A DNA stretch of 64,000 nt, taken from NCBI RefSeq assembly GCF_029051725.1, contig NZ_JAACFU010000020.1, positions 56,592 to 120,591 on the forward strand, written 5' to 3'. Source of the DNA: Bradyrhizobium sp. CSS354. GTDB lineage: Bacteria; Pseudomonadota; Alphaproteobacteria; Rhizobiales; Xanthobacteraceae. Each line of letters begins with the position of its first letter. Within the stretch, counting starts at the first letter, position 1. Below the pieces are notes generated by a model, which saw only the letters and a list, made by a program, of their open reading frames with translations, was not told the DNA's origin and searched no databases. Of the stretch, positions 44,055 through 52,975 are shown piece after piece. Position numbers and translations under genes: made by a program.

Positions 44055-45158
44055 TTACGATTCTTTGGCCGGTCGTTCGCCGATCCCTGGCACGGCACCA
44101 TAGTTGCGCGTCTCGCCGACGACGATCGGCGCAGGCGCGGGATAGCTGACACGTCCCTGCGGCGTGTCGACCTCGATGCGGCGCAGATGCGGATGCTTGG
44201 CGAGGTCGGCCATGGTGTTGACCTCGGCAAAGGCGATGTCGGCGTCGGACAGCCGCTTGAGCAGCTCATCGCGCGTCATCTTGCCGAAGGCATCCGCAAC
44301 CGTCTTGTCGGTGAAGTCGCGGTTGCGCACGCGCTCGACCATGTTGGCAACGCGGGGATCGGCGGGCAGATCCGGCTGGTCCAGCACTTTTGCGCAAAGC
44401 GTCTTCCACTCGCGCTCGCTCTGGATCGAGATCAGAATATCCTTGCCGTCGCTGGACGTGAACACGCCATAGGGCGCGATCGAGGGATGGCGGAGCCCCA
44501 TGCGCTTCGGCGGATTGCCGGCCTCGGAATTGAGCAGCGGTACGGTGCACCAGTCCGCCATCACGTCGAACATGGAGATACGGATGTCGGCGCCCTTGCC
44601 GGTGCGTCCGCGCCCGATCAGCGCCTCCAAAATCGCCGCATGCGCGGTGGCGCCGGTCGCGACGTCGACGATCGACATGCCGACCCGCGAAGCACCATCA
44701 GGATTGCCGGTGATCGAGGCAAGACCGCTCTCGGCCTGGATCAGCAAATCATAGGCCTTGCGGTGCGCATAGGGGCCCTCGTCGCCATAGCCGGTGATCG
44801 TGCACGAGATCAGTTTTGGATAATCCTTCAGCAGCCGCTCGCGCGAAAAGCCGAGCTTGTCCATCGAGCCCGGCTTGAGGTTCTGGATCAGCACGTCCGC
44901 GCTCGCGATCAGCCGCTCCAGCTCGGCGCAGCCCTCCTTGGTGGCGAGATCGACCACGGCGGATTGCTTGCCGCGGTTCAGCCACACGAAATAGCTGCTC
45001 TGGCCCTTGGCCGCCGCGTCATAGCCGCGCGCGAAATCGCCTTCCGGCCGCTCGATCTTGATGACCTCCGCGCCGGCATCCGCCAGCCGCGACGAGCAGA
45101 ACGGCGCCGCCACCGCCTGCTCGACCGCAATCACCCTGATCCCGTCAAGTGCTCCCAT
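44055..45158 (-). CDS. CaiB/BaiF CoA transferase, itaconate/mesaconyl-CoA transferase-like
   Basis: 367 residues from ATG 45156-45158. Class III CoA transferase with GIRVIAVEQAVAAPFCSSRLADAGAEVIKIE at the start, NRGKQSAVVDLATKEG (about 61) and the probable catalytic D165 in GMSIVDVATG. The segment around residues 215-260 (MFDVMADWCTVPLL ... RHPSIAPYGVFTSSDGKDILISIQSEREW) resembles mesaconyl-CoA C1-C4 transferases and itaconate CoA transferases rather than carnitine or oxalate enzymes. It sits between an acyl-CoA dehydrogenase gene (10 bp) and the hydratase-like gene (18 bp). The substrate is inferred. Confidence 0.85.
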   Translation of the reverse strand: MGALDGIRVIAVEQAVAAPFCSSRLADAGAEVIKIERPEGDFARGYDAAAKGQSSYFVWLNRGKQSAVVDLATKEGCAELERLIASADVLIQNLKPGSMDKLGFSRERLLKDYPKLISCTITGYGDEGPYAHRKAYDLLIQAESGLASITGNPDGASRVGMSIVDVATGATAHAAILEALIGRGRTGKGADIRISMFDVMADWCTVPLLNSEAGNPPKRMGLRHPSIAPYGVFTSSDGKDILISIQSEREWKTLCAKVLDQPDLPADPRVANMVERVRNRDFTDKTVADAFGKMTRDELLKRLSDADIAFAEVNTMADLAKHPHLRRIEVDTPQGRVSYPAPAPIVVGETRNYGAVPGIGERPAKES

Positions 45159-45168
45159 GATGGCTGCC

Positions 45169-46338
45169 TCAGTACGAACGGGGCATGCCGAGGACGTGCT
45201 CGGCGATGAAGGACAGCACGAGGTTGGTCGAGATCGGCGCCACCTGATAGAGCCGCGTCTCACGGAATTTGCGCTCGACGTCGTACTCCTCGGCGAAGCC
45301 GAAGCCGCCATGGGTCTGGACGCAGGCATTCGCCGCTTCCCACGACGCATCGGCCGCGAGCATTTTTGCCATGTTGGCCTCCGCGCCGCAGTCGAGCCCG
45401 GCCTCGTATTTGCGCGTCGCTTCCTTCACCATCAATTCGGCCGCGCGCATCGCAGCGTAGGCCTTGGCGATCGGGAACTGGATGCCTTGATTCTGGCCGA
45501 TCGGCCGGCCGAAAACGCTGCGCTCCTTGGCGTAATTGGTGGCCTTCGCGATGAACCATTTTGCGTCGCCAACGCATTCGGCCGCGATCAGGATGCGTTC
45601 GGCATTCATGCCGGAGAGGATGTAGCGAAAACCCTTGCCCTCTTCGCCGATCAGATTCTCCGCCGGCACCTTCATGTCGGTAAAGAACACTTCGGTGGTG
45701 GCGTGGTTCATCATGGTGCGGATCGGGCGGATCTCGAGGCCCTTGTTCTTGGCCTCACGCATGTCGACGATGAACACCGAAAGGCCATCGGTGCGCTTCT
45801 TGACCTGGTCCTTCGGCGTGGTCCGCGCGAGCAGGAGCATCAGGTCGGAATGTTCGGCGCGGCTGGTCCAGATCTTCTGGCCGTTGACGACGTAGCCGGC
45901 ATTGCCGTCCTTGCGCGCAAAGGTCTTCAGCGAAGTGGTGTCGGTGCCGCTGGTCGGCTCGGTGACGCCGAAGGCCTGCAGCCGCAATTCGCCGCTCGCG
46001 ACCTTCGGCAGATATTTTGCCTTCTGCTCGTCATTGCCGTGCCGCAGCACGGTGCCCATCGTGTACATCTGGGCGTGGCAGCCGCCGCCGTTGCAGCCCG
46101 CGCGCTGGATCTCTTCGAGGATCGCCGCGGCGGCTGAAAGCTTCAAGCCCGCGCCGCCATATTCCTCGGGGATCAGCACCGAGAGATAGCCGGCCTCGGT
46201 CAGCGCGTCGACGAAGGCCTTGGGGTAGGCCATCTCACGGTCGAGCTTGCGCCAGTATTCGCCGGGAAACTGCGCGCAGAGCTTTGCGACGGCTTCGCGG
46301 ATGTCGGCGTGATCTTCGGTGTGGTGTTCTTCACTCAT
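45169..46338 (-). CDS. acyl-CoA dehydrogenase
   Basis: 389 residues from ATG 46336-46338. The usual three-part fold: YLSVLIPEEYGGAGLKLSAAAAIL (about 50), the FAD/substrate stretch AFGVTEPTSGTDTTSLKTFA (about 124), and a C-terminal helical domain ending ETRLYQVAPISTNLVLSFIAEHVLG. The catalytic Glu is probably in the EEYDVERKFRETR region, as in several short/branched-chain members. It is the first gene of the operon with a CoA transferase and a hydratase, and is divergent from a LysR gene. A plausible substrate is a C4-C5 dicarboxylyl- or methyl-branched acyl-CoA. Confidence 0.9.
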   Translation of the reverse strand: MSEEHHTEDHADIREAVAKLCAQFPGEYWRKLDREMAYPKAFVDALTEAGYLSVLIPEEYGGAGLKLSAAAAILEEIQRAGCNGGGCHAQMYTMGTVLRHGNDEQKAKYLPKVASGELRLQAFGVTEPTSGTDTTSLKTFARKDGNAGYVVNGQKIWTSRAEHSDLMLLLARTTPKDQVKKRTDGLSVFIVDMREAKNKGLEIRPIRTMMNHATTEVFFTDMKVPAENLIGEEGKGFRYILSGMNAERILIAAECVGDAKWFIAKATNYAKERSVFGRPIGQNQGIQFPIAKAYAAMRAAELMVKEATRKYEAGLDCGAEANMAKMLAADASWEAANACVQTHGGFGFAEEYDVERKFRETRLYQVAPISTNLVLSFIAEHVLGMPRSY

Positions 46339-46385
46339 GGGGTTTCCCGTATGTGCGGCAGTCAAGATAACGCCGGCCGATCCTC

Positions 46386-46407
46386 TGGCGTTGTGAAAAC
46401 AATGCCA
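46386..46407. promoter_or_regulatory. candidate LysR operator dyad
   Basis: TGGCGTTGT-GAAA-ACAATGCCA: 9 bp arms with one mismatch around a 4 bp spacer, in the 124 bp spacer between the divergent LysR and acyl-CoA dehydrogenase genes. Size and TTGT...ACAA content fit a T-N11-A type LysR site. Confidence 0.5.
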
Positions 46408-46462
46408 GCCCCCTATGCTCATTTGCTATAGCGTATGGAGTAGCCTTCCAGGATTGGCAAGC

Positions 46463-47383
46463 ATGGATTTCCGTCAGCTCAGGACGTTCAGTTGCGTGGC
46501 GGAGCTCGGCAGCCTTTCCAAGGCGTCCGATACGTTGCGTGTGGCGCAGCCGGCGCTCTCCAGGCAGATCAAGCTCCTGGAACACGAGCTGCGCACGGAA
46601 TTGTTCACCCGCAACGGCCGCGGCATGGTGCTCACGGATGCCGGCCGCCTGTTGCTGGCGCGCACCTCCGGCATCGTGCGGCAGATCGACCAGATCCGCG
46701 ACGACATCCAGTCGTCCAAGGGACCGCCGTCCGGCCAGGTCGTGCTCGGCCTGGTCCCGACAGTGAGCTGCGTGCTGTCGGCGCGCTTCGCGCGGCGTTG
46801 CGTCGAAAAGTTTCCCGGCATTTCGCTGCGCATCGTCGAGAGCTACAGCGGCCATCTCGTCGAATGGCTGCATCGCGGCGAGATGGATCTCGCCATCCTC
46901 TACGGCCGCTCCGCCGATCTGCATCTCAACGTGGAGAGCCTCGGTCGCGACAACATCGTCGCGGTGGGGCCACGCGGTTGTGGCTTGGCGCGCAAGAAGA
47001 GCGTCGATGTCGGCTGGCTGCTGCGGCAACGGCTGGTGCTGCCAAGTCATTCCCACGGCCTCCGTGCGCTGATTGAGCACGCGGCGGCGCAACGCAAGAT
47101 CAAGCTCAACGTCCAGCTCGAGGCGGATTCGTTCCGCGTGCTCACGAGCCTCGTCGAAGAAGGCCTCGGCTTCGCGCTGCTGCCGCCCTCGTCGGTCCAC
47201 GGCGAGGTCGCGGACGGCCGGCTGGAAACGGCTGTCGTCTCGAAGCCGATGACGCGCGAGCTCATATTCGCCTCTCCGATCGACCGCCCGGTCTCGACGG
47301 CCTCGGTTGCCGTCACCGCCCTCCTGCGCGAGGAGGTCGCCGCCTGCCGCAAGGACGGCGTGTGGGACATCAAGTTGAGTTAG
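46463..47383 (+). CDS. LysR family transcriptional regulator
   Basis: 306 residues from ATG 46463. N-terminal winged HTH (MDFRQLRTFSCVAELGSLSKASDTLRVAQPALSRQIKLLE) and a C-terminal periplasmic-binding-like co-inducer domain (about 90-300). It is divergent from the acyl-CoA dehydrogenase / CoA transferase / hydratase operon, so it is most likely the activator of that operon, responding to one of its substrates or intermediates. It resembles the NAC/CynR-type subgroup (RTFSCVAELGSLSKAS). An imperfect dyad at 46386-46407 is a candidate binding site. Confidence 0.92.
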   Translation: MDFRQLRTFSCVAELGSLSKASDTLRVAQPALSRQIKLLEHELRTELFTRNGRGMVLTDAGRLLLARTSGIVRQIDQIRDDIQSSKGPPSGQVVLGLVPTVSCVLSARFARRCVEKFPGISLRIVESYSGHLVEWLHRGEMDLAILYGRSADLHLNVESLGRDNIVAVGPRGCGLARKKSVDVGWLLRQRLVLPSHSHGLRALIEHAAAQRKIKLNVQLEADSFRVLTSLVEEGLGFALLPPSSVHGEVADGRLETAVVSKPMTRELIFASPIDRPVSTASVAVTALLREEVAACRKDGVWDIKLS

Positions 47384-47517
47384 ATGTGCCGGTGTCGTAG
47401 AACAGTCGCGCGCGATCTCGCCTTCGCATCTGGCGCGACCTGTCATGCCGGAATTTTATAGCTGAGTGTTCCCGCGTTCACCGCTGGGGCTTCGAGGCGC
47501 ACAAGTCGCCAAAATCT

Positions 47518-47599
47518 CGTCATTGCGAGCGTATCGAAGCAATCCAGGAATCTCTCCGCGGTGACAAGTCTGGATTGCTTCGCTGCGCTCGCAATGACG
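47518..47599. repeat. dispersed palindromic repeat, family B, copy 2
   Basis: CGTCATTGCGAGCG with CGAAGCAATCCAG on the left, and CTGGATTGCTTCG with CGCTCGCAATGACG on the right, around a variable middle. Same family as 5105-5191. Confidence 0.85.
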
Positions 47600-47609
47600 G
47601 AGGATGAGT

Positions 47610-48884
47610 CTACCCCGGAATCCTCACCGGCAGCGACTCGTATCCCTTGATGAAGCTCGAATAGATCCGCTTGGGCTCGCCGACCACCTCGATGCGGTCG
47701 AAGCGTTTCAGCATCTCTTCCCAGACGATCTTGAGCTGGAGCTCGGCGAGGCGCATGCCGACGCAGCGGTGGATGCCGAAGCCGAAGGAGAGGTGGGTGC
47801 GCGGCCGCGGGCGGTCGATGACGAACTCGTTCGGCCTTTCGAACATCTCCTCGTCGCGGTTGCCCGAGACGTACCACATCACGACGCGGTCGCCCTTCTT
47901 GATGTGCTTGCCGCCAACTTCGGTGTCCTGCAGCGCGGTGCGCCGCATATGCGCGAGCGGGGTCTGCCAGCGGATCACCTCGGGCACCATGGAATCGATC
48001 AGTTCCGGGTTGGCACGCAGCCTGTCGTACTGCTCCGGATTCTCGTTCAATGCCAGCACCGAGCCGGTCATGGTGTTGCGCGTGGTGTCGTTGCCGCCGA
48101 CGATGAGCAGGATGATGTTGCCCATGAGATTGTCGGGATCCATGAATCGCGTGGCGTCGTTGTGCGCCATCAGCGACAGCAGATCGTTGCGCGGCGCGGA
48201 GTTGACGCGCTCGTTCCAGAGCTTGGACATGTAGGCGTAGCATTCGTCCATCTCGCGGCGGCGCTCTTCGGCGGAGGCAACGATGCCGCTCTTGGGCAGC
48301 GCGGTCGCGACATCGGACCAGCGCGTCAGCTTGCGCCGTTCTTCCCAGGGGAAGTCGAACAGGGTGGCCAGCATCTGCGTCGTCAGCTCGATCGAGACGC
48401 GCTCGACGAAATTGAAGGTCTCGTTGCGCGGCAGGTTATCGAGCACGGTCTGCGAGCGCTGGCGGATCAGTTTCGCCAGCTCGTCCAGATGCGTCGGCGT
48501 GAACATCGGCGACACCGTCTTGCGCTGCGACGAATGACGCGGCTGGTCCATGGCGATGAAGCTCGGCCAATCATAGCCTTCCGGCACGTCGCGGATTCCG
48601 ATGCCGCCGAGCGTCGAGTCGGAGGAGAACAGGCCGTGGTTGGTGTCGACATGCATGATGTCGTCGTACTTGACCACCGACCAATACGGCTCGATCGGCG
48701 CGTTGGTGCAGTAATGCACCGGCTCTTCCTTGCGCAGCCGCTCGAACCACGGCCACAGGGTGTCGTCCTGGAACAGCCTCGGCGCGCCGGGGTGGAACTG
48801 CGCCAGCGGTGTCGCATAGGCCTCCTCGCGAGCCCTGCGCATGCGTTCGGCGTTGTCCACTTTAACCGGCGCTTGGATGTTCAT
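47610..48884 (-). CDS. cytochrome P450, CYP153-like alkane/fatty-acid hydroxylase (1)
   Basis: 424 residues from ATG 48882-48884 with GGAG upstream. P450 signatures: I-helix VGGNDTTRN (about 255), ExxR in EVIRWQTPLAHMRRTAL, and the haem loop FGFGIHRCVGMRLAE with Cys at about 375. The strings LILLIVGGNDTTRNTM, KGDRVVMWYVSGNRD and IEVVGEPKRIYSSFIKGY are characteristic of CYP153, soluble class I enzymes that hydroxylate terminal carbons of medium-chain alkanes or acids with ferredoxin and ferredoxin reductase. Those redox partners are not encoded nearby. It follows a paralogous gene by 91 bp. Confidence 0.9.
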   Translation of the reverse strand: MNIQAPVKVDNAERMRRAREEAYATPLAQFHPGAPRLFQDDTLWPWFERLRKEEPVHYCTNAPIEPYWSVVKYDDIMHVDTNHGLFSSDSTLGGIGIRDVPEGYDWPSFIAMDQPRHSSQRKTVSPMFTPTHLDELAKLIRQRSQTVLDNLPRNETFNFVERVSIELTTQMLATLFDFPWEERRKLTRWSDVATALPKSGIVASAEERRREMDECYAYMSKLWNERVNSAPRNDLLSLMAHNDATRFMDPDNLMGNIILLIVGGNDTTRNTMTGSVLALNENPEQYDRLRANPELIDSMVPEVIRWQTPLAHMRRTALQDTEVGGKHIKKGDRVVMWYVSGNRDEEMFERPNEFVIDRPRPRTHLSFGFGIHRCVGMRLAELQLKIVWEEMLKRFDRIEVVGEPKRIYSSFIKGYESLPVRIPG

Positions 48885-48975
48885 GGTGGGTTGCTCCAGT
48901 TGCTTGCTTAACCTCTCCCGCGTGCGGGAGAGGGGCGCAGCTTCTTGTGGACGTGTCGAACTCATCTTTGCGAAT

Positions 48976-50241
48976 CTAAGCCGCAATCTTGACCGGCAAG
49001 GCTTCAAGACCCTTCACGAAACTCGAATAGACCCGCTTGGGTTCGCCGACCACCTCGATATGGTCGAATCGCTTGAGGATCTCTTCCCAGATAATCTTGA
49101 GCTGGAGTTCGGCAAGCCGCAAGCCGACGCAGCGGTGGATGCCGAAGCCGAATGAGAGATGCGTGCGCGGCCGCGCGCGGTCAATGATGAATTCGTAGGG
49201 CTTTTCGATCGCGTCGGCGTCGCGGTTGCCCGAAACGTACCACATCACGACCTTGTCACCTTTCTTGATCTGCTTGCCGCGGAACTCGAAGTCCGCAAGC
49301 GCGGTGCGCCGCATATGGGCCAGCGGCGTCTGCCAGCGGATCACTTCCGGCACGAAGCTGTCGAGCAGCGCGGGGTTGTCGCGCAGCTTGCGATATTGCT
49401 CCGGATGCTGGCTCAGTGCGTCGAGCGAGCCGGACATGGTGTTGCGGGTGGTGTCGTTGCCGCCGACGATCAGAAGGATCAGATTGCCGAGGAAGTTCTT
49501 CGCGTCCATGTCGCGCGTCGCGGCACCATGTGCCATCATCGACAACAGGTCGCTCTTCGGCGGCTGCGCGATGCGCTCCTTCCACAGCCGCGTGAAATAG
49601 CCCGCGCATTCCGTCAGCTCGGCCTGACGCTCGTCTTCGGTGGCGACGAGGCCGTCGGGTCCGGGAATGGTGGTCGCGATGTCCGACCAGCGCGTCAACT
49701 TGCGGCGGTCCTCCCAGGGGAAGTCGAACAGCACGGCGAGCATCTGCGTGGTGAGCTCGATCGAGACGCGGTCGACCCAGTCGAACACCTCGCCACGCGG
49801 CAGATTGTCCAGGCACTCCGCCGAGCGCTGGCGGATGCTCAGCGCGAGATTGTCCAGATGCGTCGGCGTGAACATCGGCGCCACGGTCTTGCGCTGCGCC
49901 GCGTGGCGCGGCGGGTCCATCGAGATAAAGCTCTCGCGGCGCAGATCCGGATCGATGTCGCGGATGGTGATGCCGCCGAGCGAGGAGGCCGAGGAGAACA
50001 CCGAATGATTGGTCTCGATCTCCATGATGTCGTTGTAGCGCGTCACCGACCAATACGGCCCGAACATCGAGTCCTTGCAATAGTGCACGGGATCTTCGCG
50101 GCGCAGGCGATCGAAATAGGGCCAGAACGTATCGGTCCTGAACAGCTCGGGGTCGCCTGGATCGAACTGCTCCAGCGGCAGTGACGTTGCGCGTGCGCGT
50201 AACGCGTCGAGCTTCGCCGCGCTTTCGATGGTCCCATGCAT
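48976..50241 (-). CDS. cytochrome P450, CYP153-like (2)
   Basis: 421 residues from ATG 50239-50241, set by GGGAGA 6 bp upstream; an ATG 18 bp earlier lacks a site. Same signatures as the downstream paralogue: VGGNDTTRNTMSG, EVIRWQTPLAHMRRTAL and FGFGIHRCVGLRLAE (Cys about 371). The two proteins are closely similar from about residue 90 on but differ in the N-terminal 40 residues and in the substrate-recognition region around 95-110 (IDPDLRRES versus VPEGYDWPS), suggesting tandem duplication with divergence in substrate. It is probably the first gene of a two-P450 operon. Confidence 0.9.
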   Translation of the reverse strand: MHGTIESAAKLDALRARATSLPLEQFDPGDPELFRTDTFWPYFDRLRREDPVHYCKDSMFGPYWSVTRYNDIMEIETNHSVFSSASSLGGITIRDIDPDLRRESFISMDPPRHAAQRKTVAPMFTPTHLDNLALSIRQRSAECLDNLPRGEVFDWVDRVSIELTTQMLAVLFDFPWEDRRKLTRWSDIATTIPGPDGLVATEDERQAELTECAGYFTRLWKERIAQPPKSDLLSMMAHGAATRDMDAKNFLGNLILLIVGGNDTTRNTMSGSLDALSQHPEQYRKLRDNPALLDSFVPEVIRWQTPLAHMRRTALADFEFRGKQIKKGDKVVMWYVSGNRDADAIEKPYEFIIDRARPRTHLSFGFGIHRCVGLRLAELQLKIIWEEILKRFDHIEVVGEPKRVYSSFVKGLEALPVKIAA

Positions 50242-50605
50242 GACCGCTCTCCCTGACATGAACCGCGCGTTCTCGTTGAATTCTGCGCTGCGGTATTTGA
50301 TTTGCAATTACAACCCGTTGTCGGCGCCGGAGCAAGGGCGAGTTTTGCCAAGATCTCGCCGGTAGCCCGGATGGAGCGTAAGCGTAATCCGGGATTCGGG
50401 CGGCCACTGCCGCTGTCCCGGATTGCGCTTCGCTCCATCCGGGCGACGCGACATTCGCGAACGTGATCTCGCGCACGCCCTCGGCCGCGGAATCGTGCCA
50501 GAAATCGACCCGAATCGAGCCAAATCGAACCCGCCCATCTTGGGCATCGACTAATCTCTGATCTATAGTTTGATCGAACCAGATCCGCATCCCGAGGTTG
50601 CCGCC
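50242..50605. other. intergenic region between the P450 and DUF898 genes
   Basis: This 364 bp gap between divergent genes contains a family C repeat (50362-50444) and, near 50560-50580, an AT-rich segment (GATCTATAGTTTGATC) that may hold the promoter of the rightward gene. I see no convincing small gene. Confidence 0.5.
50362..50444. repeat. dispersed inverted repeat, family C, copy 1
   Basis: GTAGCCCGGATGGAGCG and GCGTAATCCGGGA on the left are mirrored by TCCCGGATTGCGC and CGCTCCATCCGGGC on the right. The second copy is at 62876-62957. Confidence 0.85.
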
Positions 50606-51760
50606 GTGAACGACATGCAATGGGCCCCCATCGGCTCCGAGCCCTTACCTCCGCCGCTGCCGCCCACGCGGGTCGATTTCACCGGCAACCGCACCGAGTT
50701 TCGCAAATTGGTCACCAAGGGTGCCATGCTCGAGCTCGTCACCTTCGGCTTCTACCGGTTCTGGCTCGTCACCGACATCCGCCGTCATCTCTGGGCGAAC
50801 ACCGCGGTCGACGGCGATGCCGCCGAATATACCGGGCGGGCCAGGGAGCTTCTGGTCGGCTTTCTGTTCGCGCTCGCGATCCTGGTGCCGATCTACCTCG
50901 CCTACTTCCTTGTCGGCATCGAGTTCGAGCGCTGGCAGGGCTTTGCCTCCACGCCGCTGTTCATCAGCTTCTACGCCTTCGGTCAGTTCGCGATCTTTCG
51001 CGCGCGGCGCTATCGCCTGACGCGCACGGTCTGGCGCGGCGTGCGGTTCTGGATGGACGGATCGGGCTGGGCCTATTCGTTCCGCGCCATGCTGTGGGGC
51101 TTGCTGGTGTTTCTGACGCTTGGTCTCGCATTGCCGTGGCGCGAGGCTTCGCTCGAACGCTACAAGATGCGGCACACCCATTACGGCGATTTGCGCGGCG
51201 ATTTCGAAGCCGACGGCTGGACGTTCTTCAAGCGGGGCTGGTGGCTGTGGCTGCTGAGCCCGATCGCGCTCGTCATTTTCCCCCTCGCTCCGTTCGTCTA
51301 TGCCGAGTTCAAGGCGCGCGAATGGCGCTGGTGGCTCGACGGCATTCGCATCGGCGGCGTCAGCCTGTCCTCGGAGTTGCCGCACAACGCATTTTACGGC
51401 CTGTACTGGAAGGTGGTCGGCTGGTGGCTGCTGCTCTCGACCATTTTCGGCTTCTATATTGGCGGTGCCACCATGCTCGTCGTCCAGCTGAGCGGCGTTC
51501 CGGCCGACGAAGTCTTCGGCCCCGGAAATGCCTCCAGAAGCATCCCGATGCTGGTGATGATGGTCATCGGCTACTTCGCCGTCGCCCTTGCGGTCAACAT
51601 CGTCATGCGGGTCTATCTCCAGCGCGATCTCTGGGCCAAGGTGCTGGAAACCGTCGAGGTGCACAACATCGCCGCCGCCGCGGATGTGCGTGGCAGTGCC
51701 GAGCTTGCCAGCGCGCTGGGCGAAGGCTTTGCCGATGGACTCGATGTCGCGGGATTCTGA
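50606..51760 (+). CDS. DUF898 (YjgN-like) multipass membrane protein
   Basis: 384 residues from GTG 50606, with GAGG 8 bp upstream; an ATG at 50615 and a TTG at 50570 are alternatives. About six to seven membrane helices (about 78-100, 108-128, 160-180, 225-248, 283-308, 330-352). Conserved DUF898 strings include FTLGFYRFW-like VTFGFYRFWLVTDIRRHLW (about 43) and a repeat of the motif around YKMRHTHYGDLRGDFEADG (about 190). Its stop is followed 3 bp later by an M48 protease gene, a pairing found repeatedly for DUF898. Transport is a guess; the function is unknown. Confidence 0.87.
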   Translation: MNDMQWAPIGSEPLPPPLPPTRVDFTGNRTEFRKLVTKGAMLELVTFGFYRFWLVTDIRRHLWANTAVDGDAAEYTGRARELLVGFLFALAILVPIYLAYFLVGIEFERWQGFASTPLFISFYAFGQFAIFRARRYRLTRTVWRGVRFWMDGSGWAYSFRAMLWGLLVFLTLGLALPWREASLERYKMRHTHYGDLRGDFEADGWTFFKRGWWLWLLSPIALVIFPLAPFVYAEFKAREWRWWLDGIRIGGVSLSSELPHNAFYGLYWKVVGWWLLLSTIFGFYIGGATMLVVQLSGVPADEVFGPGNASRSIPMLVMMVIGYFAVALAVNIVMRVYLQRDLWAKVLETVEVHNIAAAADVRGSAELASALGEGFADGLDVAGF

Positions 51761-51763
51761 GCT

Positions 51764-52873
51764 GTGAGTGACGTATTCGCCGAGGCCCCGGCGCAGTCCG
51801 CGAAGCCGACGATCTTCTTCGATGGCGTGTCGAGCCGCAGAAGGCAGGTGACGCTGACGCTCAGCGACGCGCTCGAGATCGTCGAAGAGGGCGGGACGTC
51901 CGTTCGCTGGGCCTATGCCGACATCCGCCGCGCCGACAGCCCGCCCGGCATTTTGCGGCTCGCCTGCGCTTCCGCGCCGCCGCTGGCGCGGCTGGAAATC
52001 CGCGACGCTCTGCTCGCGTCGGACGTGACCGCGCGCTGCATGCGGCTCGACGACCACCAGACCTCGCGTCGCGGCGTCGCAAAGATCGTCGGCTGGTCGA
52101 TGGCTGCCGCCGTCTCCATCGTCTGCGTCGTGCTGTTCGGCGTGCCACTCGCTGCCGACCGCCTCGCGCCGCTGGTGCCGAAACCAATCGAGCGGCGCAT
52201 CGGCGATGCGTCGGAGGTTCAGGTGAAGACCATCTTCGGCCGCAATGTATGCGAGGATGCGGCGGGGAAAGCGGCGTTCATCAAACTCGTCAATCGGCTG
52301 CGCGATGCCGCCGGCCTCGACGACGATTCTATGACCGCGGGCGTGCTGCCGACCCCGGTGCCGAACGCGTTCGCGCTGCCCGGCGGCAAGGTCTTTGTGC
52401 TGAAGGGCCTGCTCGACAAGGCCGAAAGCCCGGACGAGCTCGCCGGCATCCTCGCCCACGAGCTCGGTCATCTCAAGCATTACGACAACATGCGCGGCCT
52501 GATCTACAACGGCGGCACCTCGTTCCTGATCGGCCTGTTGTTCGGCGACGTCACCGGCTCGAGCGCCGTGATCTTCGCCTCGCGCAGCGTGGTCGAGGCC
52601 TCCTATTCCCGCGAAGCCGAGACCGCTGCGGATACGTTCGCCATCGAGATCATGCATAAGCTCGGCCGTTCGCCGAAGCCTGCGGCCGAGCTGATGTTCC
52701 GCATCACCGGCAAGGAAGGCGGCGGCCTCACGTCGATCCTGGCGAGCCATCCGTTGACCGAGGACCGCCTCGCCCGCATGACGAAAGAAGACCGCCCCGC
52801 CAGCGGTCCGCCGCTGCTGACCGATGCGGAGTGGCAGTCGCTGAAGGGGATCTGCGGCAGCGGCAAGATCTGA
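51764..52873 (+). CDS. M48 family membrane metalloprotease
   Basis: 369 residues from GTG 51764. The N-terminal cytoplasmic region (1-105) is followed by a membrane helix (about 108-128, SMAAAVSIVCVVLFGVPLA) and an M48 peptidase domain: the zinc motif HELGH with H231 and H235 (ILAHELGHLKHYD) and the downstream Glu ligand in SREAETAADTFA (about 285). M48 proteases such as HtpX, BepA and LoiP act on membrane or envelope proteins. Overlapping expression with the DUF898 protein suggests a processing or quality-control pair. The substrate is unknown. Confidence 0.9.
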   Translation: MSDVFAEAPAQSAKPTIFFDGVSSRRRQVTLTLSDALEIVEEGGTSVRWAYADIRRADSPPGILRLACASAPPLARLEIRDALLASDVTARCMRLDDHQTSRRGVAKIVGWSMAAAVSIVCVVLFGVPLAADRLAPLVPKPIERRIGDASEVQVKTIFGRNVCEDAAGKAAFIKLVNRLRDAAGLDDDSMTAGVLPTPVPNAFALPGGKVFVLKGLLDKAESPDELAGILAHELGHLKHYDNMRGLIYNGGTSFLIGLLFGDVTGSSAVIFASRSVVEASYSREAETAADTFAIEIMHKLGRSPKPAAELMFRITGKEGGGLTSILASHPLTEDRLARMTKEDRPASGPPLLTDAEWQSLKGICGSGKI

Positions 52874-52975
52874 ATCTCTCGCCGCCCCGCGTTGGCCCCG
52901 CGCCAAATCATCCGTCGGCGAGGAACGATCGCTCGGGGAGTGGTTATCCCCCGATAGACAGCGGGAATGTTCCTC

